64,000 nucleotides of DNA, taken from the NCBI RefSeq assembly GCF_018139145.2, contig NC_059478.1, forward strand, positions 34,885,001-34,949,000, read 5' to 3'. The stretch is from Gymnogyps californianus. Its lineage: Eukaryota; Chordata; Aves; Accipitriformes; Cathartidae. The position numbers were made by a program, and so were the translations under genes. The notes beneath the pieces were generated by a model. That model had not been told where the DNA came from. It searched no databases and worked only from the letters and a program-made list of their open reading frames with translations. Shown here piece after piece: positions 1-14,365 of this stretch; the first letter of the stretch is position 1, and each line of letters opens with the position of its first letter.

Positions 1-3000
1 AATACATACAGCTCCCTGCAGTAAACATGTTAAAAGGTTCTTCTCATTATTGTTTAAATCACTTATCTCACCAAAATGTTGGGCACGGTGCTGGAAGCTG
101 AGGGTGGAGCTCGGGGAGGAGCCGGGCTGTGCCCGCCGGGCCCGTGCTGGTGCCCGCGAGCAGCTCCAGCACCCCCGGGGTGCAGAGCACGGGGCCACCC
201 GGCATCACCCATGGCTGGCGGGATGGACCTGGCTTGGCTGATGGTTTTGGATCCTCCTCTTTGGAAACGAGAGAATTTGGCTCCTTGGGAATGATTCAGG
301 ATGTGCGATTTGTACTAGTTTGTTCTGAACCCAATATGGAATATTTCCTCCTGGTAGACGGGGAGAAAAAAATGCATATTTTTCACTGTATGCTTAAAAA
401 AAAATCACAATGATATCTAAAAAAAGCTAAGCATGGACACTGTCTCAAGAAACGAGTCCTTGCTGGGAGGAGAACCAAACACGGTGTCTCAACCACCAGA
501 AGCGGACGGTCCTCCACCTCTGTGGCATGGAGGGGTGCAGCGTGCACAAGCGTTGCCCTTGCTCACCATCCATGTTGGGGATGGTTTTGCTGTGCTTGGC
601 CTCGCTCAAACAGGCGGCAAGTAGGTGTTGGGGATGGGGACTAAACCCCCCCCCCAGCTTTGAACCGATAAAAATAACCTGCAGCAAAACTGTACTGCGT
701 GTCGGCGCTAGACCTGGGACCCAAACCGCTGCTGGAAAGGTCCCACCACATGCTGGAAAGGTCTCTGCATGATATGAGAGGTATTTAAATGTTCCCTTTG
801 ATTGTAAAACAACTCACCAGTACCCAGAAATGCGCTGGGCATGTCGTTAAGGTAAACATCCGTGCACAAGAACAAGTTTATCTTCTTTTTTTTTTTTTAA
901 TCCATCTGTTGCATCTCCAGTGTACTGAAGGTATTCTAGGCAGCTTAATTAAGTTTTGAAATCACTGCTGCAACATGTCACTCATCCAGAAGCTCTGTGA
1001 TGTTCGGAAAGATTAGACAACCGTGCGGCTAATGGGAGCAGCCGTGGTTACATTGGAGAAGGTCGTTCCTTCTTCCGCAGGAGACACTACCTGCATTTCT
1101 CCAGAGCCCAAACCAGGCGTTTGCTGGGGAGAAGCTTTCTCGGAGCGGAAATTTCTCTGTAACTCTCTTCTCCAGGCTTTTTTGCCCCTCTTTCTGGGGA
1201 GTTTGGTCACTCTGGGAACTTCCACGGGTGACTGGTCGCATCCAAAGTGGCAAAAACTTTCTCGCATCATCTTTTAGCAATGGTTGTCTCCAGGCCTTAT
1301 GTTTTCATCCTGCTGAACAGGTAGTACTGGGACCAGAGGCATCTAATAGCGCATAAAAAAGCCTTTTTCTTGATTAGGCAAGAAAACTGGCTTTATTATA
1401 TTTTAGGTGGTCTCGTTTCCGTAAATGGTGTATTTAAATGTGCTTAGTGTTGGCCGTGTGACTTGGCAAGGAAATGACCTGGTAGAAACGTTTAGGTTTT
1501 TTATTTGAGAAAGCCAATAGCAGGTTTGAGGCAATTAACATAAATTCAGGCATGGATGGCAAAACCATCCCAGGAAATACGTGAGGACCATAACACTAAA
1601 TTAGGAGCTGTACCTTCCAATACGGTGTTTAAGCAGTAACTCATGACCGAGCTCGGGCTTGCAAAGGGGCTCAGGGCTTTGGCTTGCAGGAGCATCTCCA
1701 GCCGTGTCCTCTGAGATGCAAGGGGGATTGCATTCAGACCTGCTGGAACCTGCTGCCTAACCTGCTGACACTGGTGAGGAAACTGTTTTTTTCATCAATG
1801 CAAGAGAAGATTGTTTGAGACGCCCTGCACAGCACAGGGCGATGCGGTGCCTGAGCCGGCGGCTCGGCTCCCCTCATAGCCCAGGGTGGGCGCAGGGCTG
1901 GGGACACTTCACCGCTTCTCAAATCCGAAGACATGCATAAAGCCTTTTGGGATGTGTTTGGAGGGCTGGTCCTGCCCGCAGGCGCTGCCTGCACGGGAAG
2001 ACTGAGGTTTTGAGCTGCCGAGGATGAGGCATGTGAAAACGGGGGCTTGGGAAGCGAAGCGTTTGCAACAGAAATGGCAAGGAGCTCTTTAGAGCTTGGT
2101 TTTGTGGGTTCAAAAGCAGGGGATGCTGTTAGTGCGTCCGGCCCAGAGCTGCTCAGGGGACGGTAACGTGCTCCCACGCTGCATCGTGGTGCTTCCAGCG
2201 ACATCTCACGCACTCCGGGTTAGAGCTGGGCTGGCAAAACTGGACCCAAAGAGCATCCCCGTCAACATGGATTGAATTTGTTCAGCTGAACAGGTTCAGC
2301 TAGTCTATCGGGGGGGGGGAAATCCCTTTTTGCAGGCATTCAAGCCCTTCCCACTGAGCTGGTTTGGGTTTTTCCAGCTCTAGTCCACTGGCAGCGTGTT
2401 TCTCTATGCTAAGGGAGGGAAGGGATAAATGGCTCTAGCTCAAAACCAACAACCACCGAGCAAAAGGCCCCACCCAAACCCTGGGAATTTGGGAAATGCC
2501 TTGGGTTGGGGCTGGTGGTACTTGCCAGTTAAAACCCATACGGTGCCAACGTGGTGGCTGAAGCGGCGGCGTTGAGGATTTAAACCAAAACACGAGCGAG
2601 GCAGCAAAACCTGACGTTTGCCTCGCACCTCAAATGATCGATGGGATGTAGCGGCTGAAGCAATACCAAAACAGGATTTGTTTTTGGGTAGAAAGGATAG
2701 AAAATATGGCGAAAATCAACAACTGCATGTGATGCAGGTCTGCGAGATGCCTCCTTGGAGTGAGCCCCAGCTTAAAGTGTACCCTTGGGCATCTCGAACT
2801 GGCACCCAAACGCAGCAATTTGAGTTTCTCTGCCAAGGCAGAAACTTTCTGCGTGATTCATTGGCCCTATTCAGATTTTAAAGACACTTTAGAAAAAAAT
2901 TGCAGGTTAAATCAGGTGTCTGTTCTTCTTGAACCTCCATCACAGGGTCTTAAGCAGTTCAAGGTGGAAAAACATGGTTGTGTGTGGACATACCCTTCCC

Positions 3001-5195
3001 TAAATGCTGGTGTTGAGGCTGCTAAGCTGTAGGTGGTATAAAATGTGATTTACCCAGCACTTGTGCCGGGGATCCCGACCCACCGCCGGGATCTGAGAGG
3101 GAGCAGCGTGGAGGGAAAAGTGGAAAGGAGGGGAAGGCAGAGCTCCTCCCCAAACCAGCGACCTTAAACTATTTGGATGCCCCAAAACTTGCTCTAGGTA
3201 GAGACTTTCACTAAAGATCCATCTGCCTTTGGGAAGTCGATGCGGGTGCGATGCTGGCTGCCTCCCTGCCTGGGCTGCGAGGAAAGCTCGCGTGTGGTGG
3301 CGTTCCCATTTTCTGTGCCGGCCCAATATAGCCTTTTTTTCTTTTTTTTTTTTTTAACGTTAAGACAGTATATTTGAGTTTCTACAGGTTCAGTAGGAAA
3401 AAGGCAAACACCTGGCTGCCGCGCAGTTTGTTTGCTAGCGGAGTGGGTTGTTCGTGTGCAATGCAGTAGTACAAAGTGTAGCCCTGTTTGCCTTGCCAGC
3501 TATTGAATGGCCTCGGCTATTTGTTTTTTAATAGAAGTTCAGTCGCAGGCTGATGTTTCTGGGGGCTTTTGAAGGTTTTTTGCTTTATCTGTGTGAACGG
3601 AAGAGGAGTAAGGCTTGCAGTGGTTACAGCTGCTGGTTTTTTTGCACTTACAGCCTCACAGAATGAGTTATTTGAATTTTCAGTTTAGTTTTTAGGTGGT
3701 TTTTAATTTCATAGATGGTGACCGGGCAGCCGCTGGTGCCAGCACAGCCGCCCGGGGTGCGCATGCTTTCCTGGGAGCCAGAGGCATGGGATTTCAGGGC
3801 TGTCCTTTGGGAACAGGCACGGAGCTCCTGCCCTGTCCTCCAAACCCCCATCTCCTCCCCGGCATGCCAGTGGGGTTCCCTGCAGAGGTGGGAAGGGGAA
3901 ATTCCCTACCACGTCCCTATTTACAGTGGATTAGTGCTGACAATGATAATATTGTTTGAAAGCAGTGAGGTACCAGGACTGGAAAATCATACTTTGCAGC
4001 CCGTATTATCTGAGAGCTGTTCCTTACCCATCCCAGCCTCGGAAAAGCATTCCTGACTTTGGCACATCTTTCTTTGCATTTAAATTATGACTTTTTTGTG
4101 CGTGTGGTTTTTTTGTTTTGTTTTTTTTAGGAGAGTTATGGGGCGGGGGGGGGGGGATCTCTTAAAATTCTTCACCTACATGTTGCAGGGAATTTAAAAC
4201 ATCAACTTGAGATTAAAGTCATCGTGCGTAGGATGCGTGGAAATAATCTTGCAGGGAGGTTTGGGATAGGTTGAGCTGAGGAGGACGGGAGCTGCGGTGA
4301 TGCTGCGGGCAGGTTTCGCCGCCTGCCCTCATCACCCGGCTGCAGATGCCGGTTCGGGTGCCTGGAGGATTTCATACAGCCCCACAAATATATTGGTTTT
4401 CTAAAGTTGGATCTACAGACATCATTAAAGACGCACCTTGTTGGTTGAGCCAATTAATAATCAATGGATGTCAGGCTTTTAAATGCATGTGTGCGTGTCA
4501 GTGGGCATTTGGTTGTTTTGTGCTTCCCTTAAAATACGGCCCAGCATCATACCTATCGCCCGGCGGGTGCAGGTGAGACGGGCTGTGTCCCGTGCCCCGC
4601 TCCTGTTAAAGGCAGCATCAGCTTCAAGAACAAGCTCGTGTCTTAAAACATCAGCCTGGATGAGTTTTTTTTGATGGCTTAACCAGAAGCTTTTTTATCA
4701 GCTGAAAATGAAAAAGAAAAAAAACCAACAAAAACTTGGGTATTATGAGACAGTACGGGAAAAATCTGTATCAAAATCATCCCTAAAGATCTGAACCCCC
4801 TCCGCGGGACTAGGCTTGGGACGGTGAGCGGATGGATGCAGACCCAGCTCTGCGTGCTTCTTGAGGGGCTATTTTTTTTTTTTTTGATTCACGATTGCTG
4901 GGAGCGGCATGATTAAAAATAAACTTCGCCAAGTATTTTGCTGTCAGCAAATCAATTAATAAATGCAGTGCTGCTGGAAACAGTCCTGCAGCCACCTCGT
5001 TACTGGTGGGGTTGGCTTGGAGCTGGTGGCGTTGGTAAATATGCCTGACGATGAGCTCATCTGGGGCACTTTTAGGTTGCTTTTAAGGTGTCCTTCCAAA
5101 TGTCAAAGGAAGACTTAATTTTTTGTATGGTTTATTGGAGTTTTGCAGGGGTTTGGCCTGGTTTTGGTGTTAGTGCAGAAGATGCAAAAGAAGCC

Positions 5196-5261
5196 TGTAT
5201 AAGTTGTTAACAATAAGGTCATTTATGCTGTATAAGTTGTTAATAATAAGGTGATTTATGC
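5196..5261. repeat. 33-bp tandem duplication
   Basis: Two adjacent 33-bp copies (5196-5228 and 5229-5261) begin TGTATAAGTTGTTAA and differ at two positions. They are AT-rich in an otherwise GC-richer intron. This looks like a simple local duplication; no function is inferred. Confidence 0.9.
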
Positions 5262-8200
5262 TTCATGTTTACCTGGCTCCTTTCACCTGGGGACCTCGAG
5301 CTTCTTCACGCCACACGGTTCCTCTGCGGGGGGAGAGATGGGTGGCAGAAGCTCCGTCAGTTTTGTCAAACGCTGCCTGGAAATGAAGCTTTTCTTCGGG
5401 CCAGGTCTCCTGCTCTTATTTTTAGTTACGCTATCGCCACGGTCAAATACCTTGATTTTTAAAGCAGTGACTGTTTGACAGCAGGCTGTGGGAGGAACAG
5501 GACGGTTAGAGGAACTGGAAAGAAGTGTTTCGTCACGCTTTATTTTGGCTGTAAATCTTCATCACGGGCAAATGTGAATATTGCAAATTTTTTTTTTTGG
5601 GGGGGGGGGATGACCAAATTGAGAGCAAGTGATGCTTTTCCCTGGCAGCTTGCCCAGAGTTGTACCTTGTCCCCAAGGAAGCGGCTCCTGCGTCACGCAG
5701 GTGACAAACCCACCCCGCCAGCCCAGGTGTCCCCTTCTCCACCTGGGAAATCGGGAGTGGGAGTTCGTGGAGGGTCACACAGACGTCAGCGGGGTGGCCT
5801 TGAGCAATAAGTCACGGGGTGGATGGAAGGCTGTTTCTCAGTGTCACACCTAGGTAAGTATTTTGGTGGGTTTTAATAAGTCCTTACATCCTGCCTAAAC
5901 AGTACGGCAGCAGAATTGGTGTGTTTTTCGTAGAAGATTGTCACAGTAGTCGCTGGGAGCCTGTGGTGTGCATGGAGGCGATGGGTTTTAAGGAGATGCC
6001 TTTTAAAACAGGGCTGTGAGATGGGACCCGCTGTTGGCCGTGGCTCCAGCCGAGGAGGAGATGTAATGGCAAAGCCTTGCTAAGAAAAGGAGAGGTTTGC
6101 AGTGGGATGGTTTTTTTTATTTATTTATTTTTGGAGGGAGGAGGAAATACCAGCATGGGGGATATAATGTGCGTGTGTTTCCCCTGGATGCGCTGTCTGC
6201 AGGGAGCTGCCCCACCAACGAGCCCAATGCCCTCCTGCGGCTGCTTGGTGCTAGGGGAGGCACGGGGGAGCACCGTCGTCTCCCTTTCCCGATACACCAA
6301 AAACCTAAAACCCCTTAAAAATAGAAATCTGAGTGTCATTTGGGAGGGAGAGCCTGTCCTGGACAACTTCTTAAATAGCACAGCAACCTTTAGAAATGCA
6401 TCTGGTGTTTTTGTGTGTGTGCCAGCCGCGAATGAAAGCCACAACTGTATCCAGATTTAATGTACTGAGAATATTGGTGGAGACGTTTGTGTCCCGCGTC
6501 CCTCGGTTGCCACACGCCCGGGGTCTCTGAAAGCTGATATTAAAAATCTAATCTCTGGGGAAAGCAGGCGGTGAGCGATTCCTGCAGCTGCTTTACTGAG
6601 GTTGGTGAATAACCGATGAGCAACAATTTCCATCCTTCTGATGTCGGTCCTTAGATGCTCAGCTCCATTGCAGAAGAAGAATGAATTGATGCCCTGCGTG
6701 TTGTGATGCATCCTGCTGATGCTGCCCTTTATTTTAAGGCCTGATCCCCAAGCTTTGCTTTGGTGTTGGGGCTTGCTCGGAGCTGGGCAGCCCCGCTGCG
6801 TGGGAGGAGGGCTGGGTGCGGGTTCGCTGAGCGTCTGTGCGATGAGATGGAAACGTTTGGGCTCCTGTCTGCACCCGGCTGCAGCGATGCCGATTTTGGC
6901 ACTGGGTCTTGCCATGGGGAGAGCCCGGACCTGTATTTATATGGAATATAAATGTATTCCCACATGCTGGGGCTGCAGTTAAAGGCTGGGGTCTCGTCCC
7001 TGTGCTTGCAGGCACAGAAGTTATTTGAACTGAATTGTGCCTGCAAAGCAAAGGGGCCAGTCTAACGCCCAGACACAGGTTTTATCTCCGGGTGTATTTA
7101 AATAAGCCGGTGTGTGCTCCCTCGCCGTGCTGAGAGCGTGCAAAGCGGGGGGTTCAGCTCAAGGGCTGTGCCGCTTCCCAGCCCTTTGTACTCCTGACTC
7201 CGACTGCTGCGATGAATATTTGGGCAGTTTGCAAAAGGTGCAGACCAAAGGGAAGGGAAAAGATGTGAAGGTCCTGGGAGCCCAAACCCCTCCAGGTATG
7301 CAGGGGTGGATGCTCACTGCTCCGGGGCAGGAGCAGAGCCCGGCACGGTGGTGGCGGCTCCGGGGCAGGCAGGATATGTGTGTCAGCAGCCGCAAACCCA
7401 GAGGTGGCCGCTTGGCCACAGAACTTTCTCTAATTTCTTCTTCACGTCTAGTAGCTGGAATAAGATGTGTATTTTTAGAAAGGTGTTGAATGTTAATTCA
7501 AAATCTCCTTAGGCAGAGTTCACCGCAACCTGTTCAGAGACTTAATTACCCTCATGGTGGGAAACGTGACTGTATTTCTGAATCAGCTGCGGGATCTTGT
7601 ATTAACTCTGCCCGTTGGAGTGGAGATCCCTTCATCATCGCGTTTCCATTCCCGGGGTAGGTGCTTGGACCCCAACACAGCCGCTCCCGACGCGGTTTGG
7701 GTGCTGTGCCGAACAGACGAAGCTCCTGCAAGTGCCCATCTCCTGCTCCTCCAGCCTTTCAGCCGCCCTGATCCGCTCTCCCATCAGCCGTGTGCCAGCT
7801 CTGGGGTCACTCCAGAAGCATTGGGTGCTGGGGTCGGGCGCAGAAGCTGAGCAGGACCAAGCCCAGGTGTGATGCCACCTCTCTGCTCCTCTCTGGCACG
7901 TCCCTGCTTGATGGTGGGGCTTGGTTTTTAGTACAAAACTTTTGCTCTCGGCCACCATCAAGGAGAGCATCATCGCTGGACCCCCCAGTGAAAGGTGATG
8001 TGCCCCGCATCTCAAAATAGCATTATTTACAAGGCTCGACAGCCTGCAACCTTGAGCCAGGAACAACCGCTCCTACTGTAGGAGAAAATTATCCCAGTAA
8101 CTTGCGATGTTTTATTTTATTCAGACTTATTTGCGATCTTGTTTTAGGCTCTCAAACATTGTTAGGCCTTCAGTGTCTTCCAACTGAAATTTCTGATAAG

Positions 8201-11200
8201 GATCAAACTTCTCAGCATTTACTTTTATTTAAAAAAAAACAAAACCAACCAAACCAACCCAAAACCAAGCCCACAACTGTTGTTGCTTACTTTTGTTTTC
8301 AAGTATCTCCTTTCCTGAAAGCCACAGGCAAGAAGCCAGCAACGTTCTGCTCTGGCAGAGAGCGACAGAAGTGGCAGTGAGGCCACTCTCCATTTTTCCT
8401 CTTTTTTTTTTTTTTTTTTTTTATTTTCTAACAGGGAGAAACTGTTGTAAGCATGTGGAAGATTGTAATACATGTCTGTGGGACTTTCCTAACCAGATAA
8501 TAATTTTTTTTCAGTACCTTGGAAGCCCAATAGGGTAAAGTAAGGACCTTTAACGCCCGGCTAGCTCGTTATCAAAGATGGCTTTGTTAGCCCCCCCCAT
8601 GGCAAAGCTAAATGTAGTGGTTTAGTGACAGGTTGCACTGGAAACTATTGGTTTACTGGGATGAAATATTAAGTACAGCGAGGTCACGCGACTGCTGGGC
8701 AGAGCTGGATGTGCATACAGCGCTGCGGGTCTTCAGAAGGGGCATCAATCGTTTGTTTTAAAAATGACTTTTTATGTATTTTGAGGTAGCAAAGCAAGTA
8801 AGCTCCTGCGGGTGACTCCTCCAGCCTTTTTGAAGGGGTTTTCCAGCAAATTTTCAGAAAAATAGGTTTCCTGACTGGTTAAAACACAGACTTTGCTTGT
8901 GCAGGGCGAGTACTAAGTCTAGTCCTTACCCTGGGGAGCAGTTGGTTTCTGGCCCCCCACCAGTCAAATATCAATCAAAATTATCATCATCAAAAATCTT
9001 CATTTCTAGGTAAACCTTCTCATTTGAAACCGAGGCTTGTGCACAGGTCAGATGTCCCTCACACCGGGGATTTTTGTTCTCGCTGGGAAGCACAGCTGTC
9101 CCTTGGCCCCATCTCCAAGGGTCCGGTGGTGGTCCCTTCCCCAAGCGGAGCGTGGTGGTTTCCATCGGTGGAACTTGAGACAAAAACCACTGTACCTGAT
9201 GCTGTTAAAGCCCAGGGGCTGTTCCTGCTCCCTGAGCCGCTGCCATGGCACCTTCCCCCTTCCATGAGGGCTTCGTCCAAGTGTGAACGTGCAGTTATTG
9301 TAGCTAACTTGAAGCAAAAACTTCTGATCTGGCCTCAGGATGGATTCCTCTTTGGAAAGGAGTTCTGTGTTATTTTGTATGTTTTTTGATACAAGAGGAG
9401 CTGAGCTGTAAGAAATGCTTTTTTTTTTTTTTTTTTTTTTTTGGTTAAATTTGTAGAAGTATCTTCATTGTGTTTTTTTCCTGGGAGCTATGATCCTGGA
9501 GGATGTCCCTGGGCTGTGAAGGATGGGACATCTTGGCTGGTGGAGCAAAGCGCTTGAGCGGGCTGGCCCCGGCAGACCCATAGGAGAGGCTGGGGGAGAG
9601 CAGTGAACCACAGCGCTTGCTGGGGACAGGGAGCTGGAGAATGTGTTGTCGGAAAGTGTAAAATAGTGTAAATTTTTCCTGCTAAGGAAAGGAAACCTTG
9701 AGAATTGAGGGGGAAAATGAACAACCAGTCAACTTGAAATAGAGAGGGGTTTTACATTTATTTCCTGAAGGGGATAAGAAGGGTAATTTATTGACTGAGA
9801 AGACAGGCATTTGATAGAGACCTGGCGTGCCTTATTTAAGTCACTTTGCACAGAGGATGGGAGGTTAACGCCAGAAATAAATACCCTCGAGAAGGGGGGA
9901 AAATAGAGGGTGACCACAGCAGAGCAAACGCAAAACTATTTTCAGTACCAGGAGCCTGGTGAGGCCCCGTAGCCTCGCCTGGGCTGGAGACTGGCGTGAG
10001 ACTGGGAAATACGAGTGCTGCTGGCTAAAAAGTGAATCTTTACTAAAACTGAAGTCTACTGCGGTAGATGAGATGCACCATTTTAAATTGGGAAAGAAAC
10101 CCGGTAACGGTGGAGGCAACGGTTTGTTATTACTTGCCTGTGGTGACCTTTAATGGTGATGGGTTTGCGGCTGGAGCCTGGTGCCTGCAGTGGCTCCACG
10201 CCGGGCAAAGGGGAGCAGCAGAAGACCTTGTCTCCTGAAAGATTCATGCTGCAAGCCCTGGCCATGGTCTGCAGGGCCAGGTTGCCGCAGAATGAGCCCC
10301 TTCGGGCTGCCGACAGGAACGGTGCCATCGCTGCCCGACTGCCGCTTGCTGGTGGTCCATTCTCTCTTCTCTGGAGTAACGTCTGCGATTAGACTTGTAA
10401 ATGAAGGCGGTTAAAATATTAATGACTGTATCAAGGTAGCGTGTGGAGGGCTCAGTTCCTCGCTGCATTATTAAGCCTGCTGAAAGGCTGGTAGTGAGCT
10501 TTAATGCAAAGGTTGGTTTAGGTAAAGAATTTTAAATGTTATGGAGACGTATACTGATTTAATTATGTATGAAGTGGGCAAACCCAAAAATAACGTGGAC
10601 TGAAGCAGCGTGGTTACTAAGACTTGACTTTTCTGCTACCGAGGATGAAGTAGTCAAGAATCCCTGGTTTTGCAATGGACCAAACATGCCCGTTTTCATG
10701 TAAAATATGTCATCGGGGCGGCAGCTGGGCCCGAGGTAGGTGCGGGCTGCTGCTGTGTCAAAGCAGGGGAAACTTCTGGGCTGGCTTGCAGGGCGTGTTT
10801 GAGACACTGCTGTTTGGGTTATTTATTTGGGGCTTGATGTGGTTACACCCTCACTTCTTAAACTTTAATTTACCATTTGACTTCTTCCTCTGGATATGAC
10901 TCAGAGGATTTCAGTAGTTTTGTCTTGCCTTTGCTTTTGTCTTGCTGAGCGAAGGGAGGATGATTATTTCTTTAGTAAAGCAAGCCAAAAAACAAATGCA
11001 GAGTCCTTTGGCTATGGAACAGCAGCAGGTTTCCACGTCTTTGGACCCAGCGAAGTAATTCAGTAAGAGCGCACAGGTTTGTGTGCAGCGGGGAAAGCAG
11101 GTTGCTCAAATCCAGCTCCAAGCTATGTGCAAAAAACCCCTACACAACCAAAACAAAGAAAAAAACCAAACCTAATAGTGATTATTTCTTATTTTCCCCC

Positions 11201-13989
11201 TGTTTCTCCACCTTCTTCCTTCTTCCCCCTCCCCATAGGTACTTTGGTCTTGAGTCTCTGGCATGGCAATAGATAACGTTTATCTTCATGCACAGACTTA
11301 AGTAGAACTGATTTCAATCTTTTTTTTCTTTAGTCATCACAAAAGATGACTTTATTTAAGGCAAAGATATTGTCACTGATGTGTCTCCTGTTTGAGAGGT
11401 GTGTTGCTTTTATGAGGCCCATCCTCCCGAGCGAGTAGCTCTTCCTCCGGGGACCCCCCTCGATATTTGGGGGTCCAGAAGCAGCAGCTGCTCCCACCGC
11501 CTGGGGACAGAGGGCGAGGGACTGGGTTTGGGGGAACAGGGTTGTTTTTCTTCTAGAGGTGTTAAGTCTTTGGTGTAGAAAAGATGATGTTGGTAGTTCT
11601 TAAGAATAAAATACGGAAAGCTTCATAGTGTTAAATACTAATTCCTCTTTCTCAGATGCCAATTCTTAGGTATACCAGGAAGAAAAAGATAATAAACGGT
11701 GAATAATGCCCCCCGATTCAGAGAGCCATTTGTGTTTGAAATGAGATCCCTGGCACACAACGGTTAGTTCAGCCTTGGCTTGTGGCTACTCCGAGTCTTT
11801 GAGTAAGAGCATTCGAAGCCATTTGGCTTGCTGAGGACTAATTGCAGCATGTGAAGTTGTACCTTGGAGGGGCCCGGTGGCTTTCCCCGTGTTCGGCCTC
11901 TGCGGGCAAGGCCGGTTTTGTGGCCATTGATGTGGTTTCGGGCATTCTTGCTGCCACGCGGGTAATAGCACACGAATGAGTCGGCTGTCGTGCACGAGGC
12001 TCGTTGAGGAAAGCCTGCTGAAGGAGGCAGCAGAGACGTCAAATACGTCCGTCCGCAAACTTTTTAGTCTAATCTCCCCTCCAGAAGAAGGATGTCACGC
12101 TGGCCCTTGAGCAGGACGCGTGGGTGCGGTATTTGGTGCTGCCGTTGCTGGTGTGTTTTCCAGCTCACGCACGCGATGGCCTGGCGTGGTGGGGGCTCTT
12201 ACTGGTGCGACTGTGCCCCTTCAAAGAGCATAAACTAAACCACTGCTGAGAGTAATATATGGCCTTTCCCGCTCGGAGACCGGGGATAGCCCACCTCTGC
12301 TTTAGCCACGTAATAACTGTGCAGAATGAAATCAGCTGTTAATCTTTAAAACAGTGGTGAGGAATGCCGGAGCTGCCAGCGGGAAGGCAGAATTCATGCC
12401 TGCCTCCCTTCTCCGGTGCTATGAAACGGGCAGTAAAGCTCGAGCGTTGTCCTGGCCTTTGTCCAACTCAAAGAGCAGTTTTAAGCTGAGATTAAAAGAG
12501 AGATGTGCTGCCTGCCCCACAGCGCTGGGCAGCTTGCAGAGGTGGGTCCTCCCATGTATTTTGGATGTGACAAAAGGGAAAAGGCTTTGGGAATGGAGGT
12601 AGGGACTTCTGTAACTCTTAATGTTGTATACTTGAGCGCGTTAACATCTCCCCTCTGACAATTGTTAGGATTCTCATAAGGTAGGAGGTCCCCAGGGTGA
12701 ATGGATGGAGAGAGGGCTAGGAAGGCTACAGCTGCAGGGATTTAAATCCTTCTCCTCTGTTGCTGACGTTAGCCGGGTACCACATCACACCCATCTTTGT
12801 CACTCTGGTACTTACAGTGGCCTGGCACACCTCTGGTAGCCCTGTAGCTGATGGGATTTCGGTGGCTGAAGGCTGTGGCGATGCCAGGCAGAGTTAGTAT
12901 GGGTCAAAGGAGACGTGTTCCTAGCGTGCCCCGTACAACCTGTGCAGCGAGGTGGGGTGCCTCAGGGCTTTAGGAAATCCTTCCCAGGCTCAGCAGCAAG
13001 TAGGCGTCCAGCCCCAGCCGGAGACCCGCAAGGGGATGGGTCTGGAGGGGTGAGGAGAAGCTGGGTGTCTTGCCCAGGTGCCCCCAGAGGTGCTGGGTGG
13101 GGAGTGGGGACAGCTGAAGGAGTGGGCTGTGTCTTCGGGTGACACATACAGCCCTTCGTGCTGGTGCCACCCAGCACTGCCATCACGGGGCGATGCAGCT
13201 CTCTGGATCTTCCCGCTGGAGAGCGATTTGGATCCGGTACCCGGCGCTCCTTGATGGGAAGAGGTGGGATTTGATCTCCATGTTAGGTGCTGCTTTAGAG
13301 AGCATCACCCGAGCGGTGATTTCAGCTCCTCCCGGCTCTGAGCCATCCCTTGATACCCCACACGGATATGCTGTTTTCTTCTTTCATGCCCTTCTTTCTA
13401 CTGCTTCTTCTCTGCTTTCTCTCCCACTTACCATCACCTTTTATCTTCCAGCAGTAAATCTGCCTTGTCCTGTGAGGTTCCCCTGAACCCGTAGTGTTTC
13501 CATGTAGCATTCCCTCTGTGGACAAGGTCTTATTATTATTTTTTTTATAAGGATGACTCTTGCCAAGACAGGTTTTATGGTGCTTCGGCTCCTAAAACCA
13601 ACTGAAATGAGACCTGAGGACCAGAGCGTGCAGTGCCCTTCCGTGCACAACCCTCAGCTCTGTCCCTGCACCCTCAGATGGGGTATTTTTAACAGCTCTC
13701 TGCACTGGGGTTGACCACGTCAAGGGAGACATGAGCTCCTCTGAGTTGCAGGCACCCAAAAGCAGAGCTGTCCTGCAAAATCACCGTGTTGTCCCCCACC
13801 GAACTGCAGACGTCTCTGGTGGCACCGTCAAGGGACAGGCAGCCAGTGCCTCGCCTCGGTGCGAGTGGTGGGCTTCGACAGAGGACCTGCTCCCACCAGC
13901 TCTTGACAGCCATCTCCAAAGGAGGCTTTCATTTTTGTTCTGCCTTTCCTAAATATCCCTTGTTCCCCTCAATCATTACCATTTTCAGC

Positions 13990-14232
13990 AGATGGTGGGC
14001 CTATTATATAACGGAGCAGAAGGCTTCGTTACAAAATTTAGCCAAATCGGGTGCTTCTTCAGATAAGACTAAACAACAACTCATTTCTGGGGTTTTTGGC
14101 CCTCCCTGTTCTACTTTGAGTTTGGAGGATGAAGTTATTCTAGGGGGTGAGATTAATGGAAACCTTCCTCGGTTATTAATAGCTCGCTTGAGTCTTGAAG
14201 AAATTGCAGGAAAGCTGAAAGGCACGATGTAG
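13990..14232 (+). other. Unidentified coding-like AT-rich island
   Basis: About 80 codons are open from just after a TTTTCAG acceptor-like site to the TAG ending at 14232. The predicted peptide is not low-complexity: it contains SLEDEVILGG and ends LSLEEIAGKLKGTM. Base composition is more AT-rich than the flanks. There is no nearby ATG and no convincing donor, and I recognise no family. It could be a decayed mobile-element fragment, a conserved non-coding element that is open by chance, or an unannotated alternative exon. Confidence 0.25.
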
Positions 14233-14319
14233 TAAAAACAAAGCTGTCCATGCAAGGTTGCAGGATGAGCCCGCGGGGTTCAGCATCGCTCCCAGCTGCT
14301 TGTGCTGCCCTTAGCAGCT

Positions 14320-14365
14320 GGGGGCGTATGGATCCCATAGACTTGGGAGCGTATGGGATCCCATA
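14320..14365. repeat. Short direct repeat with palindromic core
   Basis: Two near-identical 20-22 bp copies (about 14320-14339 and 14344-14365) share GCGTATGG...ATCCCATA. The second contains the perfect 14-bp palindrome TATGGGATCCCATA. Probably a small local duplication. Confidence 0.7.

Noticed and set aside
7907..7962. 11-bp inverted repeat CTTGATGGTGG/CCACCATCAAG
   Set aside because: Arms this short at this spacing are expected about once by chance in a window this size.
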